From JAXMBN01 sp046349875 (GTDB lineage Bacteria > Planctomycetota > Planctomycetia > Pirellulales > Pirellulaceae), in contig JAXMBN010000010.1 of assembly GCA_046349875.1 (NCBI GenBank), forward strand, positions 62,001 to 126,000: 64,000 nucleotides of DNA, in the 5' to 3' direction. A model generated the notes under the pieces. The model did not search any database. It saw nothing but the letters and a program-made list of their open reading frames with translations, and had not been told where the DNA came from. The position numbers were made by a program, and so were the translations under genes. This document shows positions 1-9,176 of the stretch, in pieces (within the stretch, counting starts at the first letter, position 1; each line of letters starts with the position of its first letter).

Positions 1-107
1 TCTTTGCAAGGTATCGCAATCGCTATGGTCCCGCCAATAATCCTCTCTCGAAATGGCCGGCGAAACCTTTCCAAGGGTTAGATTTCGTAGGCCTTCGGTT
101 AAAATGA
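1..107 (+). CDS. C-terminal fragment of an unidentified protein
   Basis: An open frame enters from the left edge (codons in phase with base 3) and ends at TGA 105-107, giving about 34 residues that finish in DFVGLRLK. The residue mix looks protein-like (RYRNRYGPANNP) and the other two frames stop earlier or look less coding. It would be the last gene before the DUF1501 gene. The family cannot be told from so short a piece; an ending such as FVGLRLK is reminiscent of formylglycine-generating-enzyme-like C-termini, but this is only a resemblance. Confidence 0.3.
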   Translation, partial: FARYRNRYGPANNPLSKWPAKPFQGLDFVGLRLK

Positions 108-272
108 TGTTGTTTGGAATGGAACGCGGCAAACGTCGAAGTTTCGAATTCCAGAGATTTTGTGGGCTCCAATTGCCCCTACCCACGCGATTTTTCTAAT
201 GGGACTACCTCCCATTCCTACCTAAATAGCTGCACGAATCAAACCTTCCTTACCAATGCACGGAGTATTCAG

Positions 273-1577
273 ATGAAGTGTTCAGGGAATCGACTTGCCC
301 GTCGAGGTTTTTTGACGGTGGGAGCGATCGGCGGATTCGGATTGACCTTAGGCGATTGGTTTCGCATGCGCCAGGCTCAGGCCGACCAAAAGCACTATGA
401 CTTCATCGAACCCAAAGCGGATAGTGTCATCCACATCTATTTGCCTGGTGGAATCGCTCATCAAGAGTCATTCGATCCGAAGCCCTACAGTCCGCTCGAA
501 TACCGAGGCGAGATGGGGGTTGTGAAGACGAAGACGGGCGACGTTTTCAGCGCGACGTTGCCGAAGCTTGCAGGGATCTCGGACAAGCTATGTGTCATTC
601 GAAGCATGACGCACGGCGAAGCGGCGCACGAGCGCGGAACGCACAATATGTTCACCGGGCACAAGCCATCGCCCGCATTGATTTTCCCGAGCTTCGGTTC
701 GGTGATCAGCCATGAATACGGTCCACGAAATAATTTGCCACCGTACGTTGCGATTCCAGGTAAAGCCAACGAGTTCGCTGGTTGTGGATATTTGAGTTCT
801 TCGTATGGTCCATTCTCGTTGGGCGCGGATCCTGCGAACAATGGATTCAAGGTCCAAGATTTGAACCTTCCAGGCGGTGTCGATATGGATCGATTCAGTC
901 GCCGACGTTCGGCTCTGGAAGCAGTGAATGCTCACTTTGCATCGCTTCAAAAATCGGACAATGTGGGTGCGATGGATACGTTCTATGAGCGCGCCTACAA
1001 CTTGATTAGTTCGGATAAGGCTCGCGACGCTTTCAATATTGATAAGGAAACGAAAGAACTTCGCGACAAGTATGGCCGCAATCAAGCTGGTCAACGCATG
1101 TTGATGGCTCGGCGATTGGTCGAGGCAGGCGTTCGATTCGTGACGTTGACCTACGGAAGTTGGGACATGCACGCTCAGATTGCAGGCGGCTTCCGCAATC
1201 AAATGCCTCCATTCGACCAAGCGCTAACAACGTTGATCGAAGATTTGGAATCGCGCGGACTCTTGGCGCGGACATTGATCATGGTGAGCAGCGAATTCGG
1301 ACGAACTCCTAAGATCAACAAAGAAGGTGGTCGCGATCACTGGCCCAAGGTCTTTAGCGTGATGTTGGCTGGTGGCGGTATCAAGGGTGGTTTGGTGTAT
1401 GGCTCGTCGGACGCCACCGCGACCGAACCAGAATTTGATCCAGTCAACCCAGAAGATCTGGCTACGACCATGTATCAACAATTGGGAATCATCGCTGACA
1501 AAGAGTTGATGGCTCCGGGCGATCGTCCGATGGAAATCGTCGATGGCGGGCAGGTCATCAAAGGTATCCTTGCCTAA
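273..1577 (+). CDS. DUF1501 family exported protein
   Basis: 434 residues from ATG 273. This start places a twin-arginine signal at the N-terminus (RRGFLTVGAIGG at residues 10-21, likely cleavage after AQA near residue 37). The frame is open upstream to 114, but that extension would bury the signal. The body has the DUF1501 hallmarks: VIHIYLPGGIAHQESFDPKP near the start, SSEFGRTPKIN in the last third and a final metal-dependent-hydrolase-like fold related to sulfatases/alkaline phosphatases. DUF1501 proteins are abundant in planctomycetes and almost always sit beside DUF1549/DUF1553 genes, as here. Their reaction is not established; the Tat signal argues for export of a folded, possibly metal-bearing protein. 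Confidence 0.9.
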   Translation: MKCSGNRLARRGFLTVGAIGGFGLTLGDWFRMRQAQADQKHYDFIEPKADSVIHIYLPGGIAHQESFDPKPYSPLEYRGEMGVVKTKTGDVFSATLPKLAGISDKLCVIRSMTHGEAAHERGTHNMFTGHKPSPALIFPSFGSVISHEYGPRNNLPPYVAIPGKANEFAGCGYLSSSYGPFSLGADPANNGFKVQDLNLPGGVDMDRFSRRRSALEAVNAHFASLQKSDNVGAMDTFYERAYNLISSDKARDAFNIDKETKELRDKYGRNQAGQRMLMARRLVEAGVRFVTLTYGSWDMHAQIAGGFRNQMPPFDQALTTLIEDLESRGLLARTLIMVSSEFGRTPKINKEGGRDHWPKVFSVMLAGGGIKGGLVYGSSDATATEPEFDPVNPEDLATTMYQQLGIIADKELMAPGDRPMEIVDGGQVIKGILA

Positions 1578-1733
1578 CTCGACGGTTTTTGATTGCAATC
1601 CTGCCGTTCCGTTCACAATAGAACAGAGCCCTTTGCGATGGAGTCGACTTGCCCTCGGGGTGTAGTCGGCTCATTCGCTGAGTCTTCGTTGGAAGTCTTG
1701 GAACCACCTACCCTCCTGATAGAGTTTCTGTCG

Positions 1734-4199
1734 ATGATACGTACTTCTCTTCATTGGGCCATGCGTTGTATGGCATTGTGGAGCATGCTGCTCCCTGCCG
1801 TTCTTTGGGCATCGAACCCAGAAGTTGCGAGCATTTCACCTCCCGGTGTTGAGCGTGGAAAAACGACCGAAATCGTGATTCGAGGTGCTCGTCTTAATGA
1901 TGCAAAACAAATCCTGTTTGCCTCGCCGGGGATGGAAGCCCTACAAGTGACCCCGGTGGATGAAGGAAGTGTCAAAGCAACAATCCAAGTCGCTCCCGAT
2001 TGCACGTGTGATCTTCATGCATTTCGTTTGGTGACATCGACGGGAATAAGTAACCTCCGTTTCCTTGGTGTAGGTGCGTTGCCGATCGTGGATGAAGTGG
2101 AGCCCAACAGCGATTTTGCCGCGCCCCAAGCAATTACAAGTAACGTCACACTTCATGGCGTGGTCAAGGCCGAGGACGTCGATTACTTTGCGATCGACTT
2201 GAAAAAGGGGCAACCACTGACTGTCGAAGTGGAAGGGCTACGATTGGCCTACATGAACAACTTCTTTGATCCCTTTGTCGCCATTCTCGATAGCAAACGA
2301 TTTGAATTGGCGAGGAGCGATGACCTTCCATTGGTCCAACAAGATGGTATCTGTTCTTTTGTTGCACCCGAAGATGGCCGCTACATTATCGAGGTCCGCG
2401 AAAGTAGTTTCGGTGGAAATGACCAATCCGTTTATCGTTTGCATGTGGGTGGATTTCCACGTCCATTGAGCGTGTATCCTGCAGGCGGAGCTCCAGGTGA
2501 GACGCTGCAGGTCACCATGGTGGATGGCTTGGGACAGACTTGGCAACAGGCCATTCAGATCCCACCCCAAGCATCTGGTGTACATAAAGTTTGGGCGGAT
2601 AAAGAAGGGATGATCCCACCTTCTCCAAACTATTTGCATGTCAGTCCAGGTGTGAATGTTCTCGAAGCGATTGACAACGATGACCCCAACAAGGCTGTTG
2701 TAACCGAAGGTATGCCGATTGCGTTCAACGGCCTGCTCGAAAAAGAAGATGATCAAGATTGGTTTGGGTTTACGGCAAAGAAAGATCAACAACTGGAAAT
2801 TCGATGCTATGCGCGAGGAGCCATTCGTAGTCCAGTCGATGCGTTTCTCATGGTGCGAAAGATCGGAGGAGGTCAATTAGCAGCCAATGATGATGCGGGC
2901 GCAAACACCCCCGACTCCTTTTTGAGTTTCAAAGTTCCGGAAGATGGTAACTATGCTGTTGGCTTACGAGATCATTTAGGTTCTGGGAGTGCCCAGCACG
3001 TTTACCGAATTGAAATCTCTCCCGTGTCGCCATCGATCAACACGACCGTCAACGAGTTAGAGCGATACTTCTCGCAAGTGGTTACGGTTCCTGCAGGTGC
3101 TCGCATGGCCGTCGAAGCCAATTTGGTTCGCAAGGCCATCGGCGGTGAGGGAGCCCTAACGATTCCTGATTTGCCACCCGGTTTGACACTCAAGCCGACC
3201 GTGGTCCCCGGGGATCAAACCACAGTAACGTTGATGTTGCATGCAGCTGCCGATGCAGCACCTGTTGGAAAACTCGTTGATCTGCAGGGCACTTTAACGG
3301 TTTCGCCCGAAAATACGCTTGTGGGACACCTCGAACAACGGTCACAGATTATTCGCGGGCGAAACAATGTGGATGTCTGGGGTTACAACGGTGATCGATT
3401 AGCGGTCTCGATCGCAGAAGCAGCACCGTTTGATATCGCGATCGTTGCCCCCCAAGTTCCGATCGTACGCCGAGGCTCGATGGACTTGTTGGTGAAGGCC
3501 GTTCGCAAAGAAGGTTTTGATAAACCCATCAGTGTCCGATTGTTGACCAATCCTCCAGGTGTAGGATCCTCTGGTGCGATCTCCATACCTGGCGACAAGA
3601 GTGAAGCGGTCATTCCTCTCACCGCCAACGAAGGCGCTGCCATTAAGACGTCGATGATTACAGTCTTGGCCACTTACGATTCAGGTCGCGGGCCAATCAC
3701 CATTGCATCCGAAATGGTTCCACTCGAAGTGGCTGATTCCCTTTTCGATTTCCAGTTCAACAAGACTGTAGCCGAGCAAGGGAAGACCGCTTCGATCATC
3801 GTTGGCATTAAACCTAAACGCGAATTCGAAGGGACCGCAGAGATTGAAGTTTTGGGTCTGCCACCCGGAACAACATCAACGCAACCGAAGGTAACGTTTG
3901 CTGCAGGTATGGAAAAGCTTGAGTTTCCGCTAACCGTTCCTGCTGAAACGCGCCAAGGAAATTACAAGACCGTTGTCTGTCGCGTGAATGTAACGAGTCC
4001 GAAAGGTGTGATCTCGCAAACGAATGGGAATGCAGAAGTTCAAGTGGACGTTCCGCTGCCTCCCAAGACGGTAGCAGCCGCTCCCGCTCCAACTCCTATG
4101 CCAGCGCCTGTGGCCGCCCCGGCACCAGCTCCCGAAAAACCGCTCACGCGACTTGAGCAGCTTCGCAAAATGAAAGAAGAAGGCTCAGGAAAGAAATAA
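1734..4199 (+). CDS. Exported protein with bacterial pre-peptidase C-terminal (PPC) domains
   Basis: 821 residues from ATG 1734, chosen because it opens directly on a signal peptide (MALWSMLLPAVLWAS, residues 13-27); the frame is open to 1593. After an IPT-like stretch (SISPPGVERGKTTEIVIRG) come two PPC-type beta domains, about residues 119-234 (starting DEVEPNSDF) and 312-423 (starting DNDDPNKA, with DDAGANTPDS). The second half is made of further beta-sandwich-like repeats, and the last 50 residues are a Pro/Ala-rich linker followed by a charged tail ending EEGSGKK. Likely a periplasmic or surface binding partner of its operon neighbours, which lie 156 bp upstream and 51 bp downstream. No catalytic motif is visible. 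Confidence 0.82.
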   Translation: MIRTSLHWAMRCMALWSMLLPAVLWASNPEVASISPPGVERGKTTEIVIRGARLNDAKQILFASPGMEALQVTPVDEGSVKATIQVAPDCTCDLHAFRLVTSTGISNLRFLGVGALPIVDEVEPNSDFAAPQAITSNVTLHGVVKAEDVDYFAIDLKKGQPLTVEVEGLRLAYMNNFFDPFVAILDSKRFELARSDDLPLVQQDGICSFVAPEDGRYIIEVRESSFGGNDQSVYRLHVGGFPRPLSVYPAGGAPGETLQVTMVDGLGQTWQQAIQIPPQASGVHKVWADKEGMIPPSPNYLHVSPGVNVLEAIDNDDPNKAVVTEGMPIAFNGLLEKEDDQDWFGFTAKKDQQLEIRCYARGAIRSPVDAFLMVRKIGGGQLAANDDAGANTPDSFLSFKVPEDGNYAVGLRDHLGSGSAQHVYRIEISPVSPSINTTVNELERYFSQVVTVPAGARMAVEANLVRKAIGGEGALTIPDLPPGLTLKPTVVPGDQTTVTLMLHAAADAAPVGKLVDLQGTLTVSPENTLVGHLEQRSQIIRGRNNVDVWGYNGDRLAVSIAEAAPFDIAIVAPQVPIVRRGSMDLLVKAVRKEGFDKPISVRLLTNPPGVGSSGAISIPGDKSEAVIPLTANEGAAIKTSMITVLATYDSGRGPITIASEMVPLEVADSLFDFQFNKTVAEQGKTASIIVGIKPKREFEGTAEIEVLGLPPGTTSTQPKVTFAAGMEKLEFPLTVPAETRQGNYKTVVCRVNVTSPKGVISQTNGNAEVQVDVPLPPKTVAAAPAPTPMPAPVAAPAPAPEKPLTRLEQLRKMKEEGSGKK

Positions 4200-4250
4200 T
4201 CCATGTACCCAATGAAACCATTCATCGATTCTCGTTGCAAAGCAAAGCCT

Positions 4251-6686
4251 ATGACATTGCGAAATCAAATTGCAGCGTTCGCGTTGTTGACGACCTTCAT
4301 GTGCGGATGGAGCTTCGCGCAAGACAATGCTCCCCAGTGGGTTGGATTGGCAATCTATCCTCCCGAAGTTGGACTCGAACTGGCAAATGATTATCAGAGC
4401 GTTTCTGCCGTTGCGACGCGTTCCGATGGTATTACCAAAGATGTAACAGCCGAAGTTGCATGGAAGGTTGAGAATGAAGCGATGGCTTCGTTCGACTCCT
4501 TGGTTCTCAAGCCAAAAGCTGACGGCGAAACCAAGCTTCAAGGGACATGGCAAGGATTGGCAGCAACGGTGCCTGTCAAAGTGAGTCGCTCGCAAGAACA
4601 GCGTCCCATTAGTTTTCATACCGACATCATGCCGATCTTGACGCGTTCCGGATGCAATACAGGTTCTTGCCACGGTGCAGCTCGCGGCAAGGACGGCTTT
4701 CGTTTGTCCTTGTTTGGCTACGATCCGAACGGAGACTATCAACGAATCACTCGTGAAATTGGTATTCGGCGAATCAATCTTGCTCGGCCCGACCAGAGCC
4801 TACTGCTGCTCAAGGCAATAGGAGCGGTTCAGCATTCCGGAGGTAAGAAGATTGAAGCAGGTAGCAAGCACTACCAGACTCTTTTGAAGTGGCTTGAAAC
4901 CGGGGCCCCATTGGATGCGGCGGCGCCGCCAACCGTTACCAAGGTTGAATTTTTCCCCAATCAAGCTGTTCTCGAAGGTGAAGGGTCGCAACAACGAATG
5001 ATTGCGGTGGCGCACTATAGCGACGGAACAACGCGAGACGTGAATGATCTGACATCCTACTCGACGAACAACGATCAAACCGCATCGATCGACGCAACTG
5101 GAATGGTAAAGAGTGGTGCCAGAGGCGAGGCCTTCGTTATGGCTCGTTTTGATACCCACACTGTAGGAAGCCAAATCCTTGCTTTGCCTGCCAATCTGCA
5201 ATTCACGGCAGCAGCTGTGCAAGGAAACTATATCGATCAACTCATTGGACAAAAGTTGCAAAAGTTGCGACTCAATCCGAGTCCCGTTTGCACAGACGAA
5301 GAGTTCTTGCGACGCGTCAACGTAGACATTGTGGGGCTGCTTCCAACCGAAGAAGAGTACAACGCTTTCATCAAAGATGAGGATCCGAATAAGCGATACA
5401 AAAAGATCAATGAACTTTTGGAACGAAAAGAGTTCAGTGAGATTTGGGCGATGAAATGGGCCGAATTGTTGATGATCAAGAGCAACAACAACGTCAGCTA
5501 CAAAGCGGCCTTTATGTATAACAGTTGGTTGACCAATCAGATTGCCGCCAATGTTCCTTTGGATCAGATCGTTCAGAAATTGCTGGCATCGAACGGCGGT
5601 GTCTTCAAGGAACCTGCGACCAACTTTTATCAAATTGAAACCGATACGCTGAAGACCTCAGAGAATGTGGCGCAAGTATTCATGGGGATTCGTACCCAAT
5701 GCGCACAATGCCATAATCATCCGTTCGATCGTTGGACAATGGATGACTATTACGGATTTGCGTCGTTCTTCGCGCAGATCGGTCGCAAGACGGGCGAAGA
5801 CTATCGCGAGACGATTGTTTTTGATCGCAAAGGTGGCGACGTCAAACATCCCGTCACTGGTCAGAATGCTGTGCCGAAATTTTTGGGTGGTCCGATACCA
5901 GAATCGAAAGGAAAAGACCGACGAGAATTACTTGCGCAGTGGATCACAAGCCCCGAAAACCCATTCTTTGCAAAGAGCGTTGCAAACCGGATTTGGGCTC
6001 ACTTTATGGGAGTGGGGATTGTGGATCCCGTTGATGATTTCCGGGTCAGCAATCCTGCCAGCAACCCCGAGTTGCTGAATGAACTTGGTAAACGATTGAA
6101 CGATTATAAGTTTGACTTCAAGCAAATGGTTCGCGACATCTGTACGTCACAGGCCTATCAGCGCAGTTGCACGCCAACAGAGGAAAATAAGAGCGACACC
6201 CGCAATTATGCTCGCGCAACGGTACGACGGATACCTGCAGAGAGCCTGCTCGATTGTATCTCTCAAGTGACGCGAACCAAGGATAAGTTCCGAGGATTGC
6301 CATTGGGAGCTCGCGCAGTTCAAATCGCCGATGGAAGCACCAGTAACTATTTTCTAACCTCATTTGGACGTTCAGAGCGTGATACGGTATGTGCGTGCGA
6401 AGCAAGTACTGACCCGTCGTTATCTCAGGCGCTGCATTTGTTAAATGGGGATGCTGTTCAAGGACAAATCAATCAAGGAAAGCTGATCCAAGATTGGACG
6501 AAAGAAGGGCTGTCGCCTGAACAAGTCATTGAACGAATCTATGTTCGATCATTGGCCCGCAAACCGACAGATGCCGAGAAGGCAACATTGATGAAGGTCG
6601 TAGCCGACGCAGGAAATGCTCAGGTAGGACTTGAGGATGTTTTTTGGGCAACCTTGAATTCTCGTGAGTTCATTTTCAATCACTAA
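4251..6686 (+). CDS. DUF1549/DUF1553 protein with Ig-like (BIG2) domains and CxxCH motifs
   Basis: 811 residues from ATG 4251, which begins a signal peptide (FALLTTFMCGWSFAQ); an upstream in-frame ATG at 4203 is less suited. Order of parts: BIG2-like domain (about 25-115), a CNTGSCH motif near residue 135, a second BIG2-like domain (about 229-305), DUF1549 (about 317-515) containing CAQCH near residue 484, and DUF1553 (about 557-790). This is the standard planctomycete PSCyt2/PSD1 layout. The two CxxCH motifs suggest covalent heme or at least c-type-cytochrome ancestry, acting in the periplasm. It lies between the PPC gene and the WD40-cytochrome gene with short gaps, so the four genes probably form one transcript. 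Confidence 0.9.
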   Translation: MTLRNQIAAFALLTTFMCGWSFAQDNAPQWVGLAIYPPEVGLELANDYQSVSAVATRSDGITKDVTAEVAWKVENEAMASFDSLVLKPKADGETKLQGTWQGLAATVPVKVSRSQEQRPISFHTDIMPILTRSGCNTGSCHGAARGKDGFRLSLFGYDPNGDYQRITREIGIRRINLARPDQSLLLLKAIGAVQHSGGKKIEAGSKHYQTLLKWLETGAPLDAAAPPTVTKVEFFPNQAVLEGEGSQQRMIAVAHYSDGTTRDVNDLTSYSTNNDQTASIDATGMVKSGARGEAFVMARFDTHTVGSQILALPANLQFTAAAVQGNYIDQLIGQKLQKLRLNPSPVCTDEEFLRRVNVDIVGLLPTEEEYNAFIKDEDPNKRYKKINELLERKEFSEIWAMKWAELLMIKSNNNVSYKAAFMYNSWLTNQIAANVPLDQIVQKLLASNGGVFKEPATNFYQIETDTLKTSENVAQVFMGIRTQCAQCHNHPFDRWTMDDYYGFASFFAQIGRKTGEDYRETIVFDRKGGDVKHPVTGQNAVPKFLGGPIPESKGKDRRELLAQWITSPENPFFAKSVANRIWAHFMGVGIVDPVDDFRVSNPASNPELLNELGKRLNDYKFDFKQMVRDICTSQAYQRSCTPTEENKSDTRNYARATVRRIPAESLLDCISQVTRTKDKFRGLPLGARAVQIADGSTSNYFLTSFGRSERDTVCACEASTDPSLSQALHLLNGDAVQGQINQGKLIQDWTKEGLSPEQVIERIYVRSLARKPTDAEKATLMKVVADAGNAQVGLEDVFWATLNSREFIFNH

Positions 6687-6700
6687 GATTTGGTAGAGCT

Positions 6701-8914
6701 ATGGTACGTTTTTCAAAGTCATTAGTATGTTTCTTGGGATTGGGGCTAGCCAGTTGGTCTTTGGCCGACGATGCTCCCGTTCAGAAGATAACCTACGAGG
6801 ATCATATCAAGCCCATTTTTCGTGAGCACTGTTTGTCTTGCCACAACACAGGTGACAAGAGCGGCGGCCTTGCGTTGGATTCTTTTGGGGCAACGTTAGA
6901 AGGTGGATCGGGCGGTAAAGTCGTACAAGAGACCAACGTTGACGGGTCACGACTTTATGCGCTTATGGCTCACAAGGCTTCTCCTAAGATGCCACCCGAA
7001 CAAGATAGGTTGCCTGATGCCACGTTAGACTTGGTAAAACGCTGGATCGAACAAGGCATGCCAGAGAATTCAGGGTCGGCGATCAAGAAGCCGAAGGCAA
7101 ACGCTGCGATGCTTGCAGTGGGTGCATCGGGACGCCCCGAAGGTCCACCTCCGATGCCCGAGTTGGCACTGAAACAGCCAGCAATCTATACAGCTAAAAG
7201 CGCTGCAGTATCGGCGTTAACTGCAAGTCCCTGGGCTCCTTTGGTAGCCATTGGGGGACAAGAGCAAGTGGTGTTGTACCACTCTGAAACAGGCCAGTTG
7301 TTGGGAATACTTCCTTTCCCAGAGGGAGAGCCTCAATCGATTCGATTTAGCCGGGATGGACAACTTGTTCTGGTAGGTGGTGGCCGCCACTCGCATAGCG
7401 GCTTCGCGGTGCTCTATAGCTTGAAAACGGGTGAGCGGATTACGCGGGTCGGTGATGAGCTCGATATTGTGATGGAAGCAGACATCAGTGATGACAACAA
7501 ACTGATTGCACTTGCGGGTCCACAGAAGATGGTTCGAATCTATTCAACCGATTCTGGTGAGCGCTTGTTCGAGATGAAGAAGCACACGGATTGGATCTAC
7601 GCAGTGAAGTTCAGTCCTGATGGTGTACTGCTAGCAACCGCGGATCGTAGCAATGGTTTGGTGGTGTGGGAGGCACAGACAGGACGACTCTACTTGGATT
7701 TGGTTGGACATAAAGGAGAGATTCGTTCGCTCGCGTGGCGCCCAGATTCGAGTGCGTTGATCAGTGCATCGTTAGACGGCAAGATCAAGACCTGGGAGAT
7801 GGTTGAAGGGAAAGAGATCAAGTCAGTCGACGCTCACGGTGGCGTGATGTCGATCGCCGTTTGCAATGATGGAACGATGGTTTCGACCGGCAAGGATAAC
7901 AAAGTCCGTATTTGGGATCCTGCAGGTAATCCAGCTGGTGAACTTCCTCCTATGGCCGAAAATGGTTTGGAGGTTGCAATTACCGTCGACGGCAAGCAAA
8001 TTGCGGCCGGAGATTGGTTAGGGAATGTCACTCTTTGGGATCGAGCCAATCCCGCGAAAAAGACTTCGTTAGCAGCGAATCCTCCAACGTTGCAAATGTT
8101 GATTGCATCGGAGCAAGCTCGCTTGGAACAAGTAAAAACTCAAGCGATATCTGCTAATGCTGCATGGTTGGCTGCAAATCAACAGCTCGAAACAGTTCAG
8201 AAGCAAGCAGTTGCTGAAGAACAAGCTTTGACTCAGACCATGGCAACGCTGACGAATGCAACGCAGCAGATGGGAACGCTTAAGAGTGAGGTGGATGCTC
8301 AGGCGAAGAAGATGGCTGAACTTGAAGCCGCTTTAGCCGAAATGAAGAAAGTGCAGGGCGAAAAGGTAGCACAATTGGCCGCGACAGAAAATACGGTAAA
8401 GGAAATGACCTCCAAGAAGGATGCATTGGAGAAACAAAAGCAGGCTACGGCCGCGGCGATGAAGCCTATGGCAGATGCGGCTGCTCAAGCGAAAGCAGCT
8501 AATGACGCCGCCCAAGCAGCAGTACAGCAATCGAGTGCAAGCCTTGAATTAGCGAAGGCAGACCTGATCAAGTTTGAGGAGTATCGCGCTGGATTAGCGA
8601 AAAAGGATGCGGAACTGAAGGCACAATTGGACGAACTTCTTAAGCAGGTTGCAGCTGCTGATGAAGCCTCAAAGCAAGAGAAGTCGTCTGTGGAAACGAT
8701 GACCGCAACCCTCGCCAAGTTGCAGCAACAGCTACAGCAATTGCAATCACAAGTGCAAGAGCATGAGTCGAAGCAGAAGGAAGCCGCTTCGATGATGGCA
8801 GCCAAAGAAAAAGCTGCCTCGGAACTGAAAGCCAAACTCGAGCAACTTCAGGGTGAAGCCGCTGCCGCTGCCGAGACCAAAGCCCTCTTCGAAAAAGCCT
8901 TCAAACCTCAATAG
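6701..8914 (+). CDS. Planctomycete cytochrome C-like domain fused to WD40 propeller and C-terminal coiled coil
   Basis: 737 residues from ATG 6701, 14 bp after the previous stop. Signal peptide at residues 1-22. A PSCyt1-type heme motif CLSCH (residues 44-48) sits in the typical context IFREHCLSCHN...GGLALDS. A WD40 propeller follows (about 165-455; HTDWIYAVKFSPDG, GHKGEIRSLAWRPD). The last 270 residues, about 465-735, are an almost uninterrupted Ala/Gln/Lys/Glu-rich coiled coil. The gene closes the operon; the REP-like repeat starts 17 bp after its stop. A plausible role is electron transfer or substrate recognition on a scaffold with the DUF1501/DUF1549 partners, but no biochemical function can be read from the sequence. 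Confidence 0.88.
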   Translation: MVRFSKSLVCFLGLGLASWSLADDAPVQKITYEDHIKPIFREHCLSCHNTGDKSGGLALDSFGATLEGGSGGKVVQETNVDGSRLYALMAHKASPKMPPEQDRLPDATLDLVKRWIEQGMPENSGSAIKKPKANAAMLAVGASGRPEGPPPMPELALKQPAIYTAKSAAVSALTASPWAPLVAIGGQEQVVLYHSETGQLLGILPFPEGEPQSIRFSRDGQLVLVGGGRHSHSGFAVLYSLKTGERITRVGDELDIVMEADISDDNKLIALAGPQKMVRIYSTDSGERLFEMKKHTDWIYAVKFSPDGVLLATADRSNGLVVWEAQTGRLYLDLVGHKGEIRSLAWRPDSSALISASLDGKIKTWEMVEGKEIKSVDAHGGVMSIAVCNDGTMVSTGKDNKVRIWDPAGNPAGELPPMAENGLEVAITVDGKQIAAGDWLGNVTLWDRANPAKKTSLAANPPTLQMLIASEQARLEQVKTQAISANAAWLAANQQLETVQKQAVAEEQALTQTMATLTNATQQMGTLKSEVDAQAKKMAELEAALAEMKKVQGEKVAQLAATENTVKEMTSKKDALEKQKQATAAAMKPMADAAAQAKAANDAAQAAVQQSSASLELAKADLIKFEEYRAGLAKKDAELKAQLDELLKQVAAADEASKQEKSSVETMTATLAKLQQQLQQLQSQVQEHESKQKEAASMMAAKEKAASELKAKLEQLQGEAAAAAETKALFEKAFKPQ

Positions 8915-8930
8915 CCCTCCCCAAACAACA

Positions 8931-8989
8931 CAACGTGCCATCCACCTATTGTTGATGCGCGCACAAGGTGTCAGCCACCTATTGTTGAT
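8931..8989. repeat. Left pair of 26-bp REP-like repeats (inverted relative to right pair)
   Basis: Two 26-bp copies at 8931-8956 and 8964-8989 share the core CCACCTATTGTTGAT. Each holds an imperfect hairpin (AGGTG, 5-nt loop TCAGC, CACCT in the inner copy; the outer copy has loop CCATC and one stem change, AACGTG). Read on the - strand the hairpin is preceded by ATAG, similar to the GTAG tetranucleotide of REP elements. Confidence 0.8.
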
Positions 8990-9022
8990 GACGGAATTTG
9001 GGTTCGTTTGCAGGTTTTGGGG

Positions 9023-9057
9023 CCGAAAATGAGCTTAGAGAGCTCATTCGGTTCGGC
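9023..9057. repeat. Strong hairpin inside the transposase element
   Basis: AATGAGCT and AGCTCATT flank a 5-nt loop TAGAG, and the stem can be extended by CCGAA/TTCGG with a small bulge. On the + strand it is followed by CTTTT, so it could serve as a weak terminator for the operon ending at 8914, or as a structural part of the mobile element, since it lies between the left repeats and the transposase relic. Confidence 0.5.
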
Positions 9058-9176
9058 TTTTGGCAGAGATGGATGCCAGAAGTAGGCGAAAATGCCTTTG
9101 GATGGGAGGGAATGCGCGGACCGTTAGACAGAGAGCTGTTTGGAATCGCTTGAAGATGGAGTAGTGGTCGAAAAAA

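Noticed and set aside
588..1220. Long open frame on the - strand (210 codons)
   Set aside because: It lies wholly inside the DUF1501 gene on the other strand and its residue content is unlike a folded protein; a shadow of a real gene.
2238..2876. Long open frame on the - strand (212 codons)
   Set aside because: Antisense to the PPC-domain gene, which has clear domains; no family or start signal.
4800..5633. Long open frame on the - strand (277 codons)
   Set aside because: Antisense to the DUF1549/DUF1553 gene, which has conserved motifs throughout.
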